This document shows positions 51,600 to 62,859 of a DNA stretch of 64,000 bases, in pieces. The position numbers and the translations under genes were made by a program. The DNA is taken from the NCBI RefSeq assembly GCF_033473495.1, contig NC_088939.1:2046001-2110000 (forward strand), given 5' to 3'. This DNA comes from Cercospora beticola (taxonomy: Eukaryota > Ascomycota > Dothideomycetes > Mycosphaerellales > Mycosphaerellaceae). The first letter of the stretch is position 1; every line of letters starts with the position of its first letter. Below the pieces are notes generated by a model. That model searched no databases and was not told the origin of the DNA. It saw nothing but the letters and a program-made list of their open reading frames with translations.

Positions 51600-53066
51600 A
51601 TGTCTGCCACCATCAAGAGCTCCCGCGCTCTGGCAGCGACCAATATGATCTCCCGATCACGGACAGCCACAGGCGTATGCAGGGCGGCGACGACACAGAT
51701 TCGAGCACAGCACAGTGGACGACGGCGACTACACTCGACTTCCCACGAGAACAACGGCGTCGCCATTCCAAGCATTCCACAATCAGAGACTATCTCGCCA
51801 TCATACAACGCACAATCCACCGCAGCATCGACAGCGCCTCTGTCATGCCTCACATTGCCAGAAGTCCTGCGATCATATCTCATCACCACGATGTCCTCAT
51901 CGCCCGCGCTGCTAGGCGCATCGACGAACCTGCTCCGGAAGATGCTCGAGTCCAAGAACCCACTCTTTGATCTCGAGAAGAACCCGGTCATGCGGATCAT
52001 CCTCTGGGAGACTTTCTACAAGCAGTTCTGCGCTGGTGCAGATAAGGAGCAGATCTCGAAGCGATGCAACGAGCTTCGCGCTCAGGGATACTCGGGTGTC
52101 ATTCTTGAAAATGCTCGCGAAGTTCTCAAAGATGAGGCTGGGCATGACGAGGCCGAAGATATCGCATACTGGAAGAAGGGCATGCTCGATACCATCGAGA
52201 TGGCTGCTCCAGGCGACTTCTTGGGTCTCAAGTGGAGCGGCATGGGTAGTGCAGCAATGAACCGTATGGCAAAGGAGCAAGACCCATCCTCTGATATGGC
52301 ATCTGCCATGCATGCTGTCAGCAAAGCCGCAGAAGCAAAGAACATCGGACTCCTCCCATCTGCCGAGGAGACCTGGAATCTCCAAGGCTTCCACAACTGG
52401 TCTCTCCTGATGCAACGCGAGTACAACACCAAAGGCAAGAGCACCATCTACACCACCTACCAGATGTACTTGAAGCAAGCGCCAGAGACTCTGAGCAAGC
52501 ATCTCGAAATCGCCAAAGCGGAAGGCTTCACTCTCGGAGCCAAGCTCGTCCGTGGCGCTTATCTCGCATCCGAGCCTCGCCACCTCATCCATGACACGAT
52601 TCAGGACACCCACCACGCCTACGACTCTGCAACTGCGGCCCTCATTAATCGCTCCTACGATTCTTTCTTGCGCCCAGCGACCGCAGGCCAGACACTCTTC
52701 CCCAACATCAACGTCGTCGTCGCCTCTCACAACGCCAACACTGTCGAGAAGGCCCAAGCTCTTCGACAACAGCAGGCGCGCTCTGGACAAGAGTTGACCC
52801 CACTCGTCTACGCTCAACTCCAAGGCATGGCAGACGAAGTCTCGTGCAAGCTGCTGGCGAATGCCAAAGCAGCAAAGGACGATCCAAATGCAGTTCAGGA
52901 GAAGGTGTTCAAGTTGACGGTGTGGGGCACCATGCAGGAAGCTCTGAACTACCTCTTGCGACGCGCAGCTGAGAACAAGGATGCCGCGAGCAGGACGGGA
53001 GAGACGAGAGCTGCGATGCAGGCGGAGTTGATGAGGAGGTGCAAGGCCACGCTCGGTCTGGCCTAG
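51600..53066 (+). CDS. put1: Proline dehydrogenase (proline oxidase), mitochondrial (488 aa)
   Basis: An intronless 488-codon gene. Proline dehydrogenase is an FAD enzyme of the mitochondrial inner membrane that oxidises proline to pyrroline-5-carboxylate, the first step of proline use as nitrogen or carbon source. The N-terminal 60 residues are Arg/Ser/Ala-rich with few acids, fitting a mitochondrial targeting peptide. Barrel motifs in order: TYQMYLKQ, LGAKLVRGAYLASEPRHL, VVASHNANTVEKA, AQLQGMADEVS and, near the C-terminus, YLLRRAAENKDAA; the RR-x-x-EN element contacts substrate in this family. Length and order are standard for fungal monofunctional enzymes. The usual partner, P5C dehydrogenase, is not in this window. 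Confidence 0.94.
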   Translation: MSATIKSSRALAATNMISRSRTATGVCRAATTQIRAQHSGRRRLHSTSHENNGVAIPSIPQSETISPSYNAQSTAASTAPLSCLTLPEVLRSYLITTMSSSPALLGASTNLLRKMLESKNPLFDLEKNPVMRIILWETFYKQFCAGADKEQISKRCNELRAQGYSGVILENAREVLKDEAGHDEAEDIAYWKKGMLDTIEMAAPGDFLGLKWSGMGSAAMNRMAKEQDPSSDMASAMHAVSKAAEAKNIGLLPSAEETWNLQGFHNWSLLMQREYNTKGKSTIYTTYQMYLKQAPETLSKHLEIAKAEGFTLGAKLVRGAYLASEPRHLIHDTIQDTHHAYDSATAALINRSYDSFLRPATAGQTLFPNINVVVASHNANTVEKAQALRQQQARSGQELTPLVYAQLQGMADEVSCKLLANAKAAKDDPNAVQEKVFKLTVWGTMQEALNYLLRRAAENKDAASRTGETRAAMQAELMRRCKATLGLA

Positions 53067-55550
53067 ACGTCAAGTCTCGTCTTGGCGTGGAGGACTGTTT
53101 ATGATATGATGAAACGATGTTGCATTCTGTTTGATTGGCCAGTGTGGCAAGAAACGCACAAAGCATGAGCATGGGCATAGCAAGTTTGGCGCTGGTGGAA
53201 CGATGACATGAGTTTTTTGAGCGAGGAGTTTCGTGTGGAAATGGTTTATTAGAAGCATCGCGTGTAGCGCAACTCTTCACAGAGTAGATTGGAGCAAATG
53301 CTATTGAGTATTATCTGAGATCTGCCCGATCTGAATGTTTTCGAATACTACTGCGCTAGACTTACGATCCGAATTGTACCACTTGCAACGAAACTGTATA
53401 CTGGAACACCCATTTCGCAAGATTCTGCACCTGTAGTAGTCATACAGTTTCCATACTTCTATCTACAACCCTATCTCACTCTCCCGGCCAGAAAAGGCAC
53501 ATGGCACACATGCATGCACCACGCAGGAACCGAGCAAAAAATGCCTTGTTCGGTGGTTGGTGGCGCACGGTAGAGCCTCGCACTCCATTCCCGACAGGCA
53601 TGTCCCCACACACCCCTGCCAAATTTTCTCCTCTGGTCAGCTTCGGACTTGATCTCCGACAAGCTTTGTTGCTCTCTATTCCTTGCTCTGCTGCGAACGT
53701 GACAAGTTGTCTCGCCTCATTTATGGAGTCTTTGCGCCTTTGAGCTTACGTATTGGTTTTGTGGTGTTCGGTCCTTCTTGGAGATTGGATTTTGTGGAGT
53801 GTGGGATCTGGAAGGCTGGCGGAATTGTTCATCACTGTTCTGTGTGTAGAGGTCTCTACATACTGGGAATATGCTTGTTGTTTTGAGCAAGGAATGTATC
53901 TTTTGAGGATGTTCTGCATTTCACCGAAGCGTCAACGAAACCCTGCTATCTCGTCATTTTGTCTTGATAAGCAGATAGACTATGCTTATCATCATGCTTT
54001 CTTCCACGCTACGTGTTCGGTGTGTGGGATCTCTCGCCCCCTGCTCCCAAGATCCGGTGTCTGAGATGCCATCTGGTTTGTTATCAAAAGGCCGAAGGTA
54101 AGCGGCGCTTGTGCAAGAGCACAGATGGGGAGGTGCTGTGGGGTGTCTCGTGTCCTTCAGAATCCTGGCAATTCTATGTTGTAACGTATTCGACGCGCGT
54201 TGAGCGCTCGGAGGTGTGCAGAGAGATGGAGCTAGCGTGGCGGCGTGGGTGGAGTTCCAGAGGCGGCGGAGCGCGGTGGAAAGCCGCTTGAACCGGGACT
54301 GGGATAAGAGGAGGGCGGAGGGCGGATTACTGATGAGCCCTGATGCCGCGTAATATCTTTCGGCGATTCGATTGCGGTATGATGATGCGTACTGCTGAAT
54401 ATAGTCAAAGCATCGAGTGCTGAGTCTTGAGAGGAAATAGTGAAAGAGGGTTACTGTAGGCACACCACAAGGCTTTGGCATGCCTTCGACCAGAAAAGTG
54501 CGCCCAATATCCGCCACCCTTTACACAAGTTGCCACCATTATGATGTTCGTTTCAGCGTCTCTCTACTGCCGGCTGGAGCAAGGCCCCACGGTAGTTCAT
54601 ATTCTCTCACCTTCCGTCTCGATCTGTTCTCGACGACAGCGGTTTGAGCGCGAATTGTGCTCTGACTTCGTCAATGTAGCCACGAGCACAGTATTCCTTC
54701 CCTTGCGGCGTGGCTTTCGCCAGTGGCCATGTTTTCTCGAACTTACTCTTTCTTGACGCCGCCGCATTTGGTCGCCCTCGAAAGCCATTTCTGGGCAGTC
54801 TTTGCGCAGGAGTGTAGGCGAAGCAATGAACATGTCTATCGCCAGCTTCTCAGCAGTGCCGAGAGGGAACCGCCTTGCGCTCATCTTTCCGCTGGGGCAA
54901 GCTCGAGGCCTGGAGACTCTTGCGTCGTCCTGAAGAAGAGCTTGATGCAGTGACTTTCAGATTTGAATGCTCTGGCTGGTTGTCTCGCGTGCGGTTCGGT
55001 GGCCGTTGAAATCAAGATGCTGGGCTTTTTGTGTGCGGCAAGGTGGCGATTACGAGGATGTCCTTGAATCGGGAAATCGCAAGGCAGCCTCTTCTATGGT
55101 GCCGTGGGTTGTCATGTAGACTCGGAGGAGGCTCTGAAGCTGCTGGCTATCGTGGTGCTGCGGCCATTGTAGTGCTGCTGTCTGCACAGAGACAGTCAGA
55201 ATCAGCAAAGCTCGTGGGCGCCACGATGCTAGCGTATCGGATTAGGTAGCGGTGGTGGTACTGAGTGGGTGCACTCCCAGCTGGGCAATGAGCTGTTGTG
55301 GCATGGCTGAGGGACTTTGTTGTGATGCTGCTCCGTGGAATGTGGAGTTGTCATTGCATTTGGCCCGCAGGCTCGCATCTCGCCCTATCGATGCGGTGAG
55401 GCCCCCGGAAGACCTCGCGCGGCATCCTGAGTATCAACTTACCCTCCACGAAGCCATTTCGCTGCTTTGCCGGCGTTGTCGTGCCAATGCCGGCGTCGGA
55501 GGGCAAAGATATGAGTGGGGCTTGGCGTCGCTGTGAGCCCTTCGTGTTGT
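53067..55550. other. Gene-poor stretch downstream of proline dehydrogenase
   Basis: I find no frame with recognisable domains. A minus-strand frame at 54597-54884 (95 aa, basic, real ATG) and one at 53954-54517 are the longest but look unremarkable. No RNA gene seen. Confidence 0.35.
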
Positions 55551-55552
55551 TT

Positions 55553-56210
55553 GCCAGCCCGCCAGTTCACCACCATCATCAGCTTCACCGCCCTACAACA
55601 CCACCCACGACGCCTCCGAGCCGTCAAACACGTGCGGCGCTGCATCGGTGAGCATCCCCGATGCTCATCGTGTTGCGTCCATGTCTTCGCGTCGCCTGGC
55701 GGCCGAGCAGTGAGGCGGCGGAGGAAATCTGCCTCGATCTGACAGCTTCCAGCTGGCTTCCAGCTCACTCAACCACCACCATCCAGCCCCATAACACCGC
55801 ATACAACACTCGCAAACCATGGCGCTCACTTCGCGCTGCATCTGCAAGCTCTTGCGACGCTGCGCGTGTGATGCTCGTGTGTTGGCGACGTGTTGTGGTG
55901 GAGATATGAGCCTGGAGGGCAAACTTCTTCGCCGAAGTCGAGCTTCCAGCTCCGCTCCAACTCACTCCAACGCACCAACACCACCTCACCACATCATCAA
56001 CACCCTCCGCTGACCATCCAAACACCGCCGCGCTCCATCTATGAAGCTATCTGGTGCTCAGCGTGTGTCTTGCACATGTCTGCGGCATCGGGTGGTGGAG
56101 ATATGGCCGGTGGAGGGAAGCGCTTCCGGCTTCGTCGCAGCTTCTTCTTCCCTCCCTCCACCACCACACCTTACCGCAGCAGCAGCAACACCTGCTTATG
56201 CCTCCACAGC
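55553..56210. repeat. Degenerate repeats of about 190-197 bp, four units
   Basis: Blocks of the form CTTCCAGCTCACTC-ACCACCACC recur near 55553, 55744, 55941 and about 56130, each preceded by a GCTGCATC / GTGTTG-containing segment. A GGTGGAGATATG block is shared by units near 55902 and 56095. Divergence is high and the CACCAC-rich parts may inflate the similarity. Confidence 0.45.
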
Positions 56211-56916
56211 GGCTGCCACAACCGTCAGAATGAGGCGGCACACGGTACATCCACTGGCGCTGACCGACACTGACTTGACAGAAAACAGTGACCTCCGCCG
56301 TCCGCCGTGAACAGTTTGGCAGGACTTCAACAACATCTCCTCTACACATGGCGAGAAGGTCTCCGGGGCTTCTCTCGCTGTGATCGACCACCGAGAACGC
56401 CTGACGTAGGGCAATCATGCCTCCACATCGCCACGAACCCTCGAGCCGAAAACACCACCCTCGATCAAAGACCTTTGACCTCGAGCAACGCGACAACGCC
56501 GAAGTGCTTCAACAGTCTTTCACGCGCAGGCAACGACATGGTCTTCGCTCATGAGTACGCGGGAACTTGCACGACTCTCTCCCCGTCGCAAGAGCAGGAG
56601 TCAACGTGAGCAAGAGTAGGACAAGGCTGCACTCAGCAGGAGATAATCTGGCCACAACACCAACACTCATGTCGATTGACTGAGTAGCAATCATAAGAGC
56701 CGGGTTTAGCAGGGCACGATCTTCCCAAGTGCTAGATTGCGATCATGGACAAGCTCACGTGACTGGCACTTCCGCCCTGCTCGCGGAACCTCAGAAGATG
56801 CACGAGAAGGACGACAGCTGTGCAGTACTGCATGGACACTGCTATCCCCCATCCATTGGCCTTCGGCTGGTGGTGGGGATGGTGGTGGGTCGTCGTTCTT
56901 CTTTACAATTTCTTCT

Positions 56917-57330
56917 CTGTCTTTTGGCTGGCAGCTGTGAGCTGTTCGGCCAGTGTAAGTCCAGTCTCCATCTTGGTCTTTCATCTTTGCTTTCAGCTGG
57001 CATCTGCGAGCCTTATGGCCAGCGCAAGTCCAGTTTACCACCCTGCATTTGCTTCTCAGGTGGTCGTGTGCGTATGCCGGCATAAGTCCTTTGCCCGCCG
57101 TGAGCGTCTCGCCGGCGAGGGCCATACACTGTGCTCCAACATCTCTTCATCTTGCACCTTGCTTCCTGCCGGTGTGCCTCTCAGGCCCGGCAGCTTTGGC
57201 ATCTGTCTTTGGCCGCGGCGAGCCATGGGCCCGCGTAAGACCAAGATCACTCTTCTTCTCTTTTGTCTTTGGCAGCGGTGAGCTATGGCCCGTGTGAGAT
57301 CGCGACAACTCTTCTTTTCCCTTGCTTCAG
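56917..57330. repeat. Irregular short tandem repeats (about 40-75 bp)
   Basis: Segments such as TCTTTGGCAGCGGTGAGC followed by ATGGCCNGNGTAAG recur near 56919, 56991, 57052, 57090, 57162, 57206 and 57265. Each pairs a C/T-rich lead with a GGC..GTGAGC..GGCC core. Unit length varies, so this is an old or compound array. Confidence 0.45.
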
Positions 57331-58134
57331 ACACGAGCAGTGAGACTCAGGTCCTGCATCAACAGCAGTGCTCTCATCCGGACATCAAAACGGACTTCGC
57401 AATACGACTGAGAGATCTTTGAGGCTGAGGGTCGACGGCCTTGAGCGAGAGCCATGTGCTCCTCAAGCAGCGTCTCCATTCTGTTCCGGCCATTCTTTTC
57501 GTATCATCGACACCTTCAGCTGCTCGGTACTCTCATCCATTCCGAGACATGGACACTCGCCTACAAAGACTCTCATGACCCGCAGGCCGCGCCTTATACT
57601 TCTCTTGGAAGTCTCATAAGTCGCGTTTGCAGGATTTGATTGAGTTTGAGCCAAACGCTTTTGAAGCTGCAACTTGAAGTACTTCTCTTGGAAGTCTCTT
57701 GTCCTGCAGTGGATAGAGTCGAAGGCTCATTTGTGTGACTTCTCCATCCTCTTATCTCGTATGCCGGCCTGGGAATGCTATGTATATCCCACGCTTTCCC
57801 AGAGAGCCCAAGGCAAAAGCTCAAAGTATGTCGAACACAGTCCTTTTTCCTTGACTTTTTCCTCTCTTCCACGGCAGTCGACGTGATCTTCTGTCCTGCC
57901 ATTCTCCTTTGCAGTCCTTGCACGAACTCCAGTTGACCTAGCCTTCGTGGCTGGATTTGTCCTGAGAGTGTTGCCTCAGCATCGACACCATACGTTTTGC
58001 TTGTCATAGCGGAGAGCTTCTTGGCCCGCTGACAGGCAGCGCTTAACAGACACGGATCGAAGGCATCCAAGTTGATCAAGATTACCGATGGCTTTATGCC
58101 ACAAGCAAGACAAGAAGACACTCAAGAAATGCAC

Positions 58135-58186
58135 GACAAACAAGACCTGAACGACAAGCAAGACCTGCACGACAAGCAAGCCACGC
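58135..58186. repeat. 18-bp microsatellite, three units
   Basis: GACAAGCAAGACCTGCAC-type units start at 58135, 58153 and 58171, with one or two changes each and a decayed third unit. Confidence 0.8.
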
Positions 58187-58509
58187 AGATATTGCAAGCC
58201 GATGATGTGAAAAGATGGCCGGTTGTGATTGGGATGTGCTCTCGTACTCCTTCCATTGCCGTGCGCCAGTGGTATACATGGGTGAAAGTTTGGTGGTGTT
58301 GCCATTTGGAGCTTCATGGAGCAACGCAAGAACGATTCTGGCGCAGAGAGTGTTATGGACAAGCTTACTGGAGGTTTTGTCGAAAGGTGTGAACTGGTTA
58401 TGAGGGGCTCTCTTGGGGGTCTAGACACGATGCAGGTTTCCTCCGTGTCTTGGAAGAATGTCGCCATCTGCTGTTTTGTGACGGTGCTGTACACTTGGAG
58501 GACGGCCGA

Positions 58510-58860
58510 TGGGCTACGCTGGTGTGCATTTTTGCCCAGTTCCGCTCGATCTGCTCAGCAAGTTGCGGGACTTGGAATTAAGAGGGTCACGGAGTGTTGG
58601 AGGTCTGGCGACCGACTGTGCTGGTGAGCAACCTTGCCCAGCTTTGTTTGACCTGCTTAGCCAGTGGCAGAACTTGGGATCAGGCGGGCTGTTGAGTGTT
58701 GGATGGAGGTATGGCGGTGGGCTGTGCTGGTGTGCAACTTTGCCCAGCTTTGTTCGACCTGCTCAGCCAGCGATGGAGGTGTAGACCAGGAAGTGTTGAA
58801 TATCTGACAGTGAGCTGTGCTGGTGTGCAATCTTGCCCAGCTCTGCTTCTCTGCGGATCA
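58510..58860. repeat. Tandem repeat of about 93-106 bp, four units
   Basis: GCTGGTGTGCA cores lie at 58518, 58620, 58726 and 58819, each followed by TTGCCCAGCTTTGTTCGACC- and TGCTCAGCCAG-like blocks. Similarity is higher than in the other arrays of this window. On the plus strand two frames read through partly, but no start or signature supports a gene. Confidence 0.75.
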
Positions 58861-59299
58861 GGAGGATTGGAAACAAGGAGGACTTCGAAGAATTGATGCT
58901 TTCGGTCATGTCTGAACCGATTGGCCGGGACGGCCAACAGCAAATGGGGCCAGAGGCAGACCATGGAGCTTCGGTGGGTTGGGGCTTGATGATGCCAGTT
59001 GTGGAATTGTCTCTGAGGTCTTGGGACGCCAACGAATCGTCACGCAAGATATAAGAGTCGGCGCTGCGAATTCTACTTCAAGCAGTTGCATTCGGGGTCG
59101 GAACAGATCTTCTTGAAGGCCAGTATTGGCAGGAGAGAGACGACATGTTCGGTTCTGAAGAATTGCAGAGCCATGCCAAAGGGCTCGATGAGGGAGAGTC
59201 GATGCACAACGTTTTGCAATATGCAACTCCAAGATGTGTTGCTGTCCACATGGAGAACCAGATATGTTGTGAAAGCGAATTGAGCAGTCTGCACCTCAA

Positions 59300-59899
59300 A
59301 TGGATTTCGATGAGCCGCCTCTTGACTGGCTATCTTCTTGGGTATCTCTTGGATTTGTGCATGGCCTTGCTTCTGTTCTTCCTTCGGCGTCCTGTGACGC
59401 TCTCGGTTCCAACCTTGCTCTTTCTCTTTTGCTCTGGGCGACACGGCAGAGTCCTTGTCCTTGCTTCTCGGAGGTGCGTTGCGAACTTGAACATGTCCCG
59501 GCCTTGAGCGAAGATCGACAAGCACCAAGAATGTGGGAGTCACTGCTTCAAGCAGGGCGAGCCTTGATACCTGGCGAAGGAGTACCCTGCTCTTTTACCT
59601 TCCTGCAGAGTAGCCCGGACTTGCTGCAGGTCATCTCGGCAGACGTTCTTTGCAGCATCAAACAATTGCTTCTGCGCACGAAGGCATATCTCGTCAGTCG
59701 TGCTCCGCCGTACCGGGCGTTGTGGTGGCTGCGAGGAGCCTCTGCTCCGTTCCAAAAGCATCGAGAAGGCATTCGTCCGGAAGTACCGTATGGTCCCTTT
59801 CGTTCGAGGTTGTGCTCTACCCTCTCAATGACTCTTGAGTCCCACTGGCGCCTGTACCCCCGGCTGGTACCATATCCCACTGCTGTCGCCCACGTGTGA
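59300..59899 (+). other. Long open frame of uncertain status (199 codons)
   Basis: This is the longest open frame of the terminal 10 kb, starting MDFDEPPLDWLSS and rich in Leu, Ser and Arg. No domain, signal or splice pattern is evident, and the minus strand is also open over much of it. I list it because a reader would otherwise meet it unexplained; I do not claim that it is a gene. Confidence 0.15.
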
Positions 59900-60614
59900 G
59901 AGTCTTGGTCAAAGTTCCCTTTGTGCTGTCAGAAAAGGGCCACGTAGAACACTGCTGCAGACCGATCGGGCTCGCGCGTACTGTGCGGCGGTCGAGACTT
60001 GAAGACGGCGGGAGTCATCGAAGTTGTTACGGCGTTGCCCACGTTGGAGAGATCCACGTCAGGACTGATAGGGCGAGTTGAGTTGAGTGCTACGGACGCC
60101 GACTGCTTCACGGTCTCGGAGAAGGGACATAGCGCTTACCAGAATCAAGAGCTCTCACTCAGCCTCGCCGTCCGGTCCACTGGGGAGGCCAATGGCTCGC
60201 GAGGGACCATTCGAAAAGCTTGCTGTTGCCTTCGAACTCCGCAGATGGGATGTTGTTGGATGGACGTCCGCCTGCAACGGACTCCATTGCCTTATCCTTG
60301 TTGTCACCCATCTCTTCTCCGTCTACGTTGTGCCAACCTCCGCCGAGGATCATTGTGTGTCTCGCTCCTGCCGTCTCGACGGTCGTTTTTGTCACTGCTT
60401 GGCGGTGCGCTGGTCCCGTAAATGCTCGAACAGTCTCCTCCACCGTGGTGGACCATTCCAGAGCTTTCAATTGCACTAAGGTAGTGCCGTAATAGCGGCC
60501 AGAACGTCTCAAGTGGTGGTCTAGGTGTTGCAGAGGCCTCGGAGGCGTTAGATGGGCGGAGGCCTTCCTCAAGCGGTGGGTTCAGCGAGACTTTCGTGCG
60601 GTCAGGGCACTCCG

Positions 60615-60881
60615 TCAGGCGTGTGCGGATTCGAGATGACTTGGAATGCATCCAATGGCTCGCAGATGCGGTCGGCGCGGGACTTCATGGCGTGGTTCTG
60701 CACTGAAGTTGTTTGTTGGGGACGGATTTGCCAAACAGCTTGCGGCTTGCTCAGCTGCACGCCCTTTGCTCGCAAGCAACATCGTGCACAAAACGCCAAA
60801 GACACAAAGAATGATCAGCATAACCATCATGGGCATCAGGAAACACCACAGGACGAAGAGGTATCTATGTGACAGCAGCAT
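60615..60881 (-). CDS. Possible small membrane protein (88 aa)
   Basis: A real ATG opens an 88-codon frame whose first 37 residues form one long hydrophobic segment (YLFVLWCFLMPMMVMLIILC and beyond), followed by a small-residue turn and a basic hydrophilic tail with HEVPRRPHLR. It would be signal-anchored or single-pass. No family recognised and no intron needed. Confidence 0.3.
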   Translation of the reverse strand: MLLSHRYLFVLWCFLMPMMVMLIILCVFGVLCTMLLASKGRAAEQAASCLANPSPTNNFSAEPRHEVPRRPHLRAIGCIPSHLESAHA

Positions 60882-61099
60882 TCGCGAACGTGGTACTAAA
60901 CCTCGTCACTGAAGGAAAGGCTGCGCTGGAAAGCGATTGAGCAGCAACACCACGACCCACGACCCGCATCCTCCGACCACCCTTGGCTCTGGCGCTATCC
61001 TCAGATGCGCGATCCATCAGAGCCTTCCTGATACTTCTTTCCACCGCGAGCGAGATATCCGGCAATCGACCTACAGAGACGAGGATGGACGGGCGGGCA

Positions 61100-61260
61100 A
61101 AGGGAAGAAAGACATGGACAATTGGCTACTCGACGATGGGCGAGTACACCGTGGCCGGGACAAGTATCTGTTGAACTCGCCATTTCGTTGAATTGAGCAG
61201 ATACTTGTCCCGGGCACTGCGTGCTTGCCCATCGTGGAGTGGCCGATCATTGGTCTCTAT
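61100..61260. repeat. Foldback inverted repeat
   Basis: Perfect 16-bp arms CCGGGACAAGTATCTG (61155-61170) and its reverse complement (61198-61213) flank a 27-bp spacer. Outside them the match continues imperfectly, including ACGATGGGC on the left and GCCCATCGT on the right, giving arms of roughly 40-60 bp. It could be a small foldback element or form a hairpin in RNA. No target-site duplication was identified. Confidence 0.7.
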
Positions 61261-62565
61261 GCCAGGTCTCCTGTTACTCCACGGGGACTTCGACAGCGCT
61301 CCAACAGATGCGCTACTACGGCGCTTCCTGAAGCCATCCACCACCGCTTCAAGTACGCTCAAGTGACAAGCGGTCGCCTCTGGTTCTGTGAAGTCCTCAA
61401 CTGGTACAGGGTTCGCGGTTTCTAACTGTGCAAACGAGGTAAGGACAAGCCAACGATCAAGCGCAGCTGGCGCTATCTGCCTGCTGCTTATTTCTAGCTC
61501 CCAAAGCGTTCACTGAACAGTTGCAGGTTGTCAAACCACACGAAATTCCTCGAGATCCCCGACTGCGTACTCCTCTAGTCGATCATCGATAACAAGTGCT
61601 GGAGGTCACGCAACGACAATCCTGAAATCTGAACGCGTTCGTTCTTCCTGAAACCGACAAACATGCCCTCTGAGCAACCATACATACCGCAGCACACACA
61701 AAGCGACCACGAATGAGGCAGGCGCCAGCGGACATGGCGATCTTTCCTCCGCCGGGGCAACGGGCTGAAGAGTTGGTCAATTGAATTAGGGGAAGCAGAA
61801 ATGTTGGACACACTGGCAATTTCAAGCAAAGACAAGTTGGGGATCGAAGAGAGGCGCATTACGGCGACATGCGTTGCGGTGTTTCCCATCCAAAATTCTT
61901 GTTGCGGTGGAATGATTGTAAAATATTACTATGTGAACGGGAAGAGCACAAAGAGAAGTGGCTGTAGCGTCATGGAGGTATCGATACTAGGATCAATGCG
62001 TGTAACAGCACCTTGTCGCATAGCTTTGTATTCTTCTTTGCCTATATTTATGACATGAATGCCTCCACAGCTGCAACTGTGTCGCCCTCAAAACGACTGG
62101 CTAACAGCGTATGCGCGTGCCCTCTAGTCAGCTCTACGAGTGACTTGAGCCCAGGATTGTCTGCAAGATGTGTTTTATGCAGCTACGTCTTTTCAAAAGA
62201 CGAATGGAGAGTCTGCTGGTCCAAGAGTATAAGTCTTCGAGCTCCTGAAAATATTGTGGTGACAAGCACCTTTAATGTCACACCATGAGAACTGCTGCAC
62301 CATTGGGGTGATTAGAGTACAGGCGGTGAAGAAGGCGTGAAGCACCCTATCAACTGCTAATTATATAGACGCCTGATAGGCGCTGATTCGTTGGCCCTTT
62401 CCGCCGTGACTGGCCCAAGTTGATGGATGATAGCCGTTGATGCTGTTTGTCGTCACAAGAAGGAAAACTGTACATCCTGGACGTGCCTAGATCGACACAA
62501 TGAGGAAGACGGCCGTCGCTGAGCTGGAACTCGGGACTCCTTGTTCATGCCACAGTATCCTGACC
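61261..62565. other. Stretch without a recognised gene
   Basis: Open frames are short and lack features. Nothing further supported. Confidence 0.4.
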
Positions 62566-62859
62566 TCACTCCAACTCGTGCCCGGGGTGTAGACGTAAGG
62601 ATCTCGCGAGCATATGCTCGCACCTTCGGTTGTAGTTATGCTCATTCTCCCTTCGGTGCCACAGTGCTAACTCGTCGTTGTATGACCAAGCGGAATGTAA
62701 AGGAGCCATGGTAGTCCTCTTTGGCGTCCGGCCTGTTTGCGGCATGTTCTGGCTGTGAGCCGAAAGGACAGCGATAGGAAGCGGCGGCAGCGGATTTGAT
62801 GGTTGAGAACCTGATCTATTACCAAGAGCAATCAAGATGGCGCGGTCACAGTCGTGCAT
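62566..62859 (-). CDS. Possible small protein (97 aa)
   Basis: A 97-codon frame with a true ATG (MHDCDRAILIALGN). A Pro-rich first half precedes a Trp/Arg/Asn-rich second half (SAWSYNDELALWHRRENEHN) that vaguely recalls the first helix of Myb/SANT-type fungal DNA-binding domains; this resemblance is weak. A GTGAGG donor-like site overlaps the stop, so the gene may continue by splicing. Confidence 0.3.
   Translation of the reverse strand: MHDCDRAILIALGNRSGSQPSNPLPPLPIAVLSAHSQNMPQTGRTPKRTTMAPLHSAWSYNDELALWHRRENEHNYNRRCEHMLARSLRLHPGHELE

Noticed and set aside
51335..51970. 211-codon plus-strand ORF overlapping the start of proline dehydrogenase
   Set aside because: It overlaps a well-supported gene in another frame and starts at GTG.
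53954..54517. 187-codon minus-strand ORF
   Set aside because: No start context, domain or hydrophobic pattern; composition resembles random translation.
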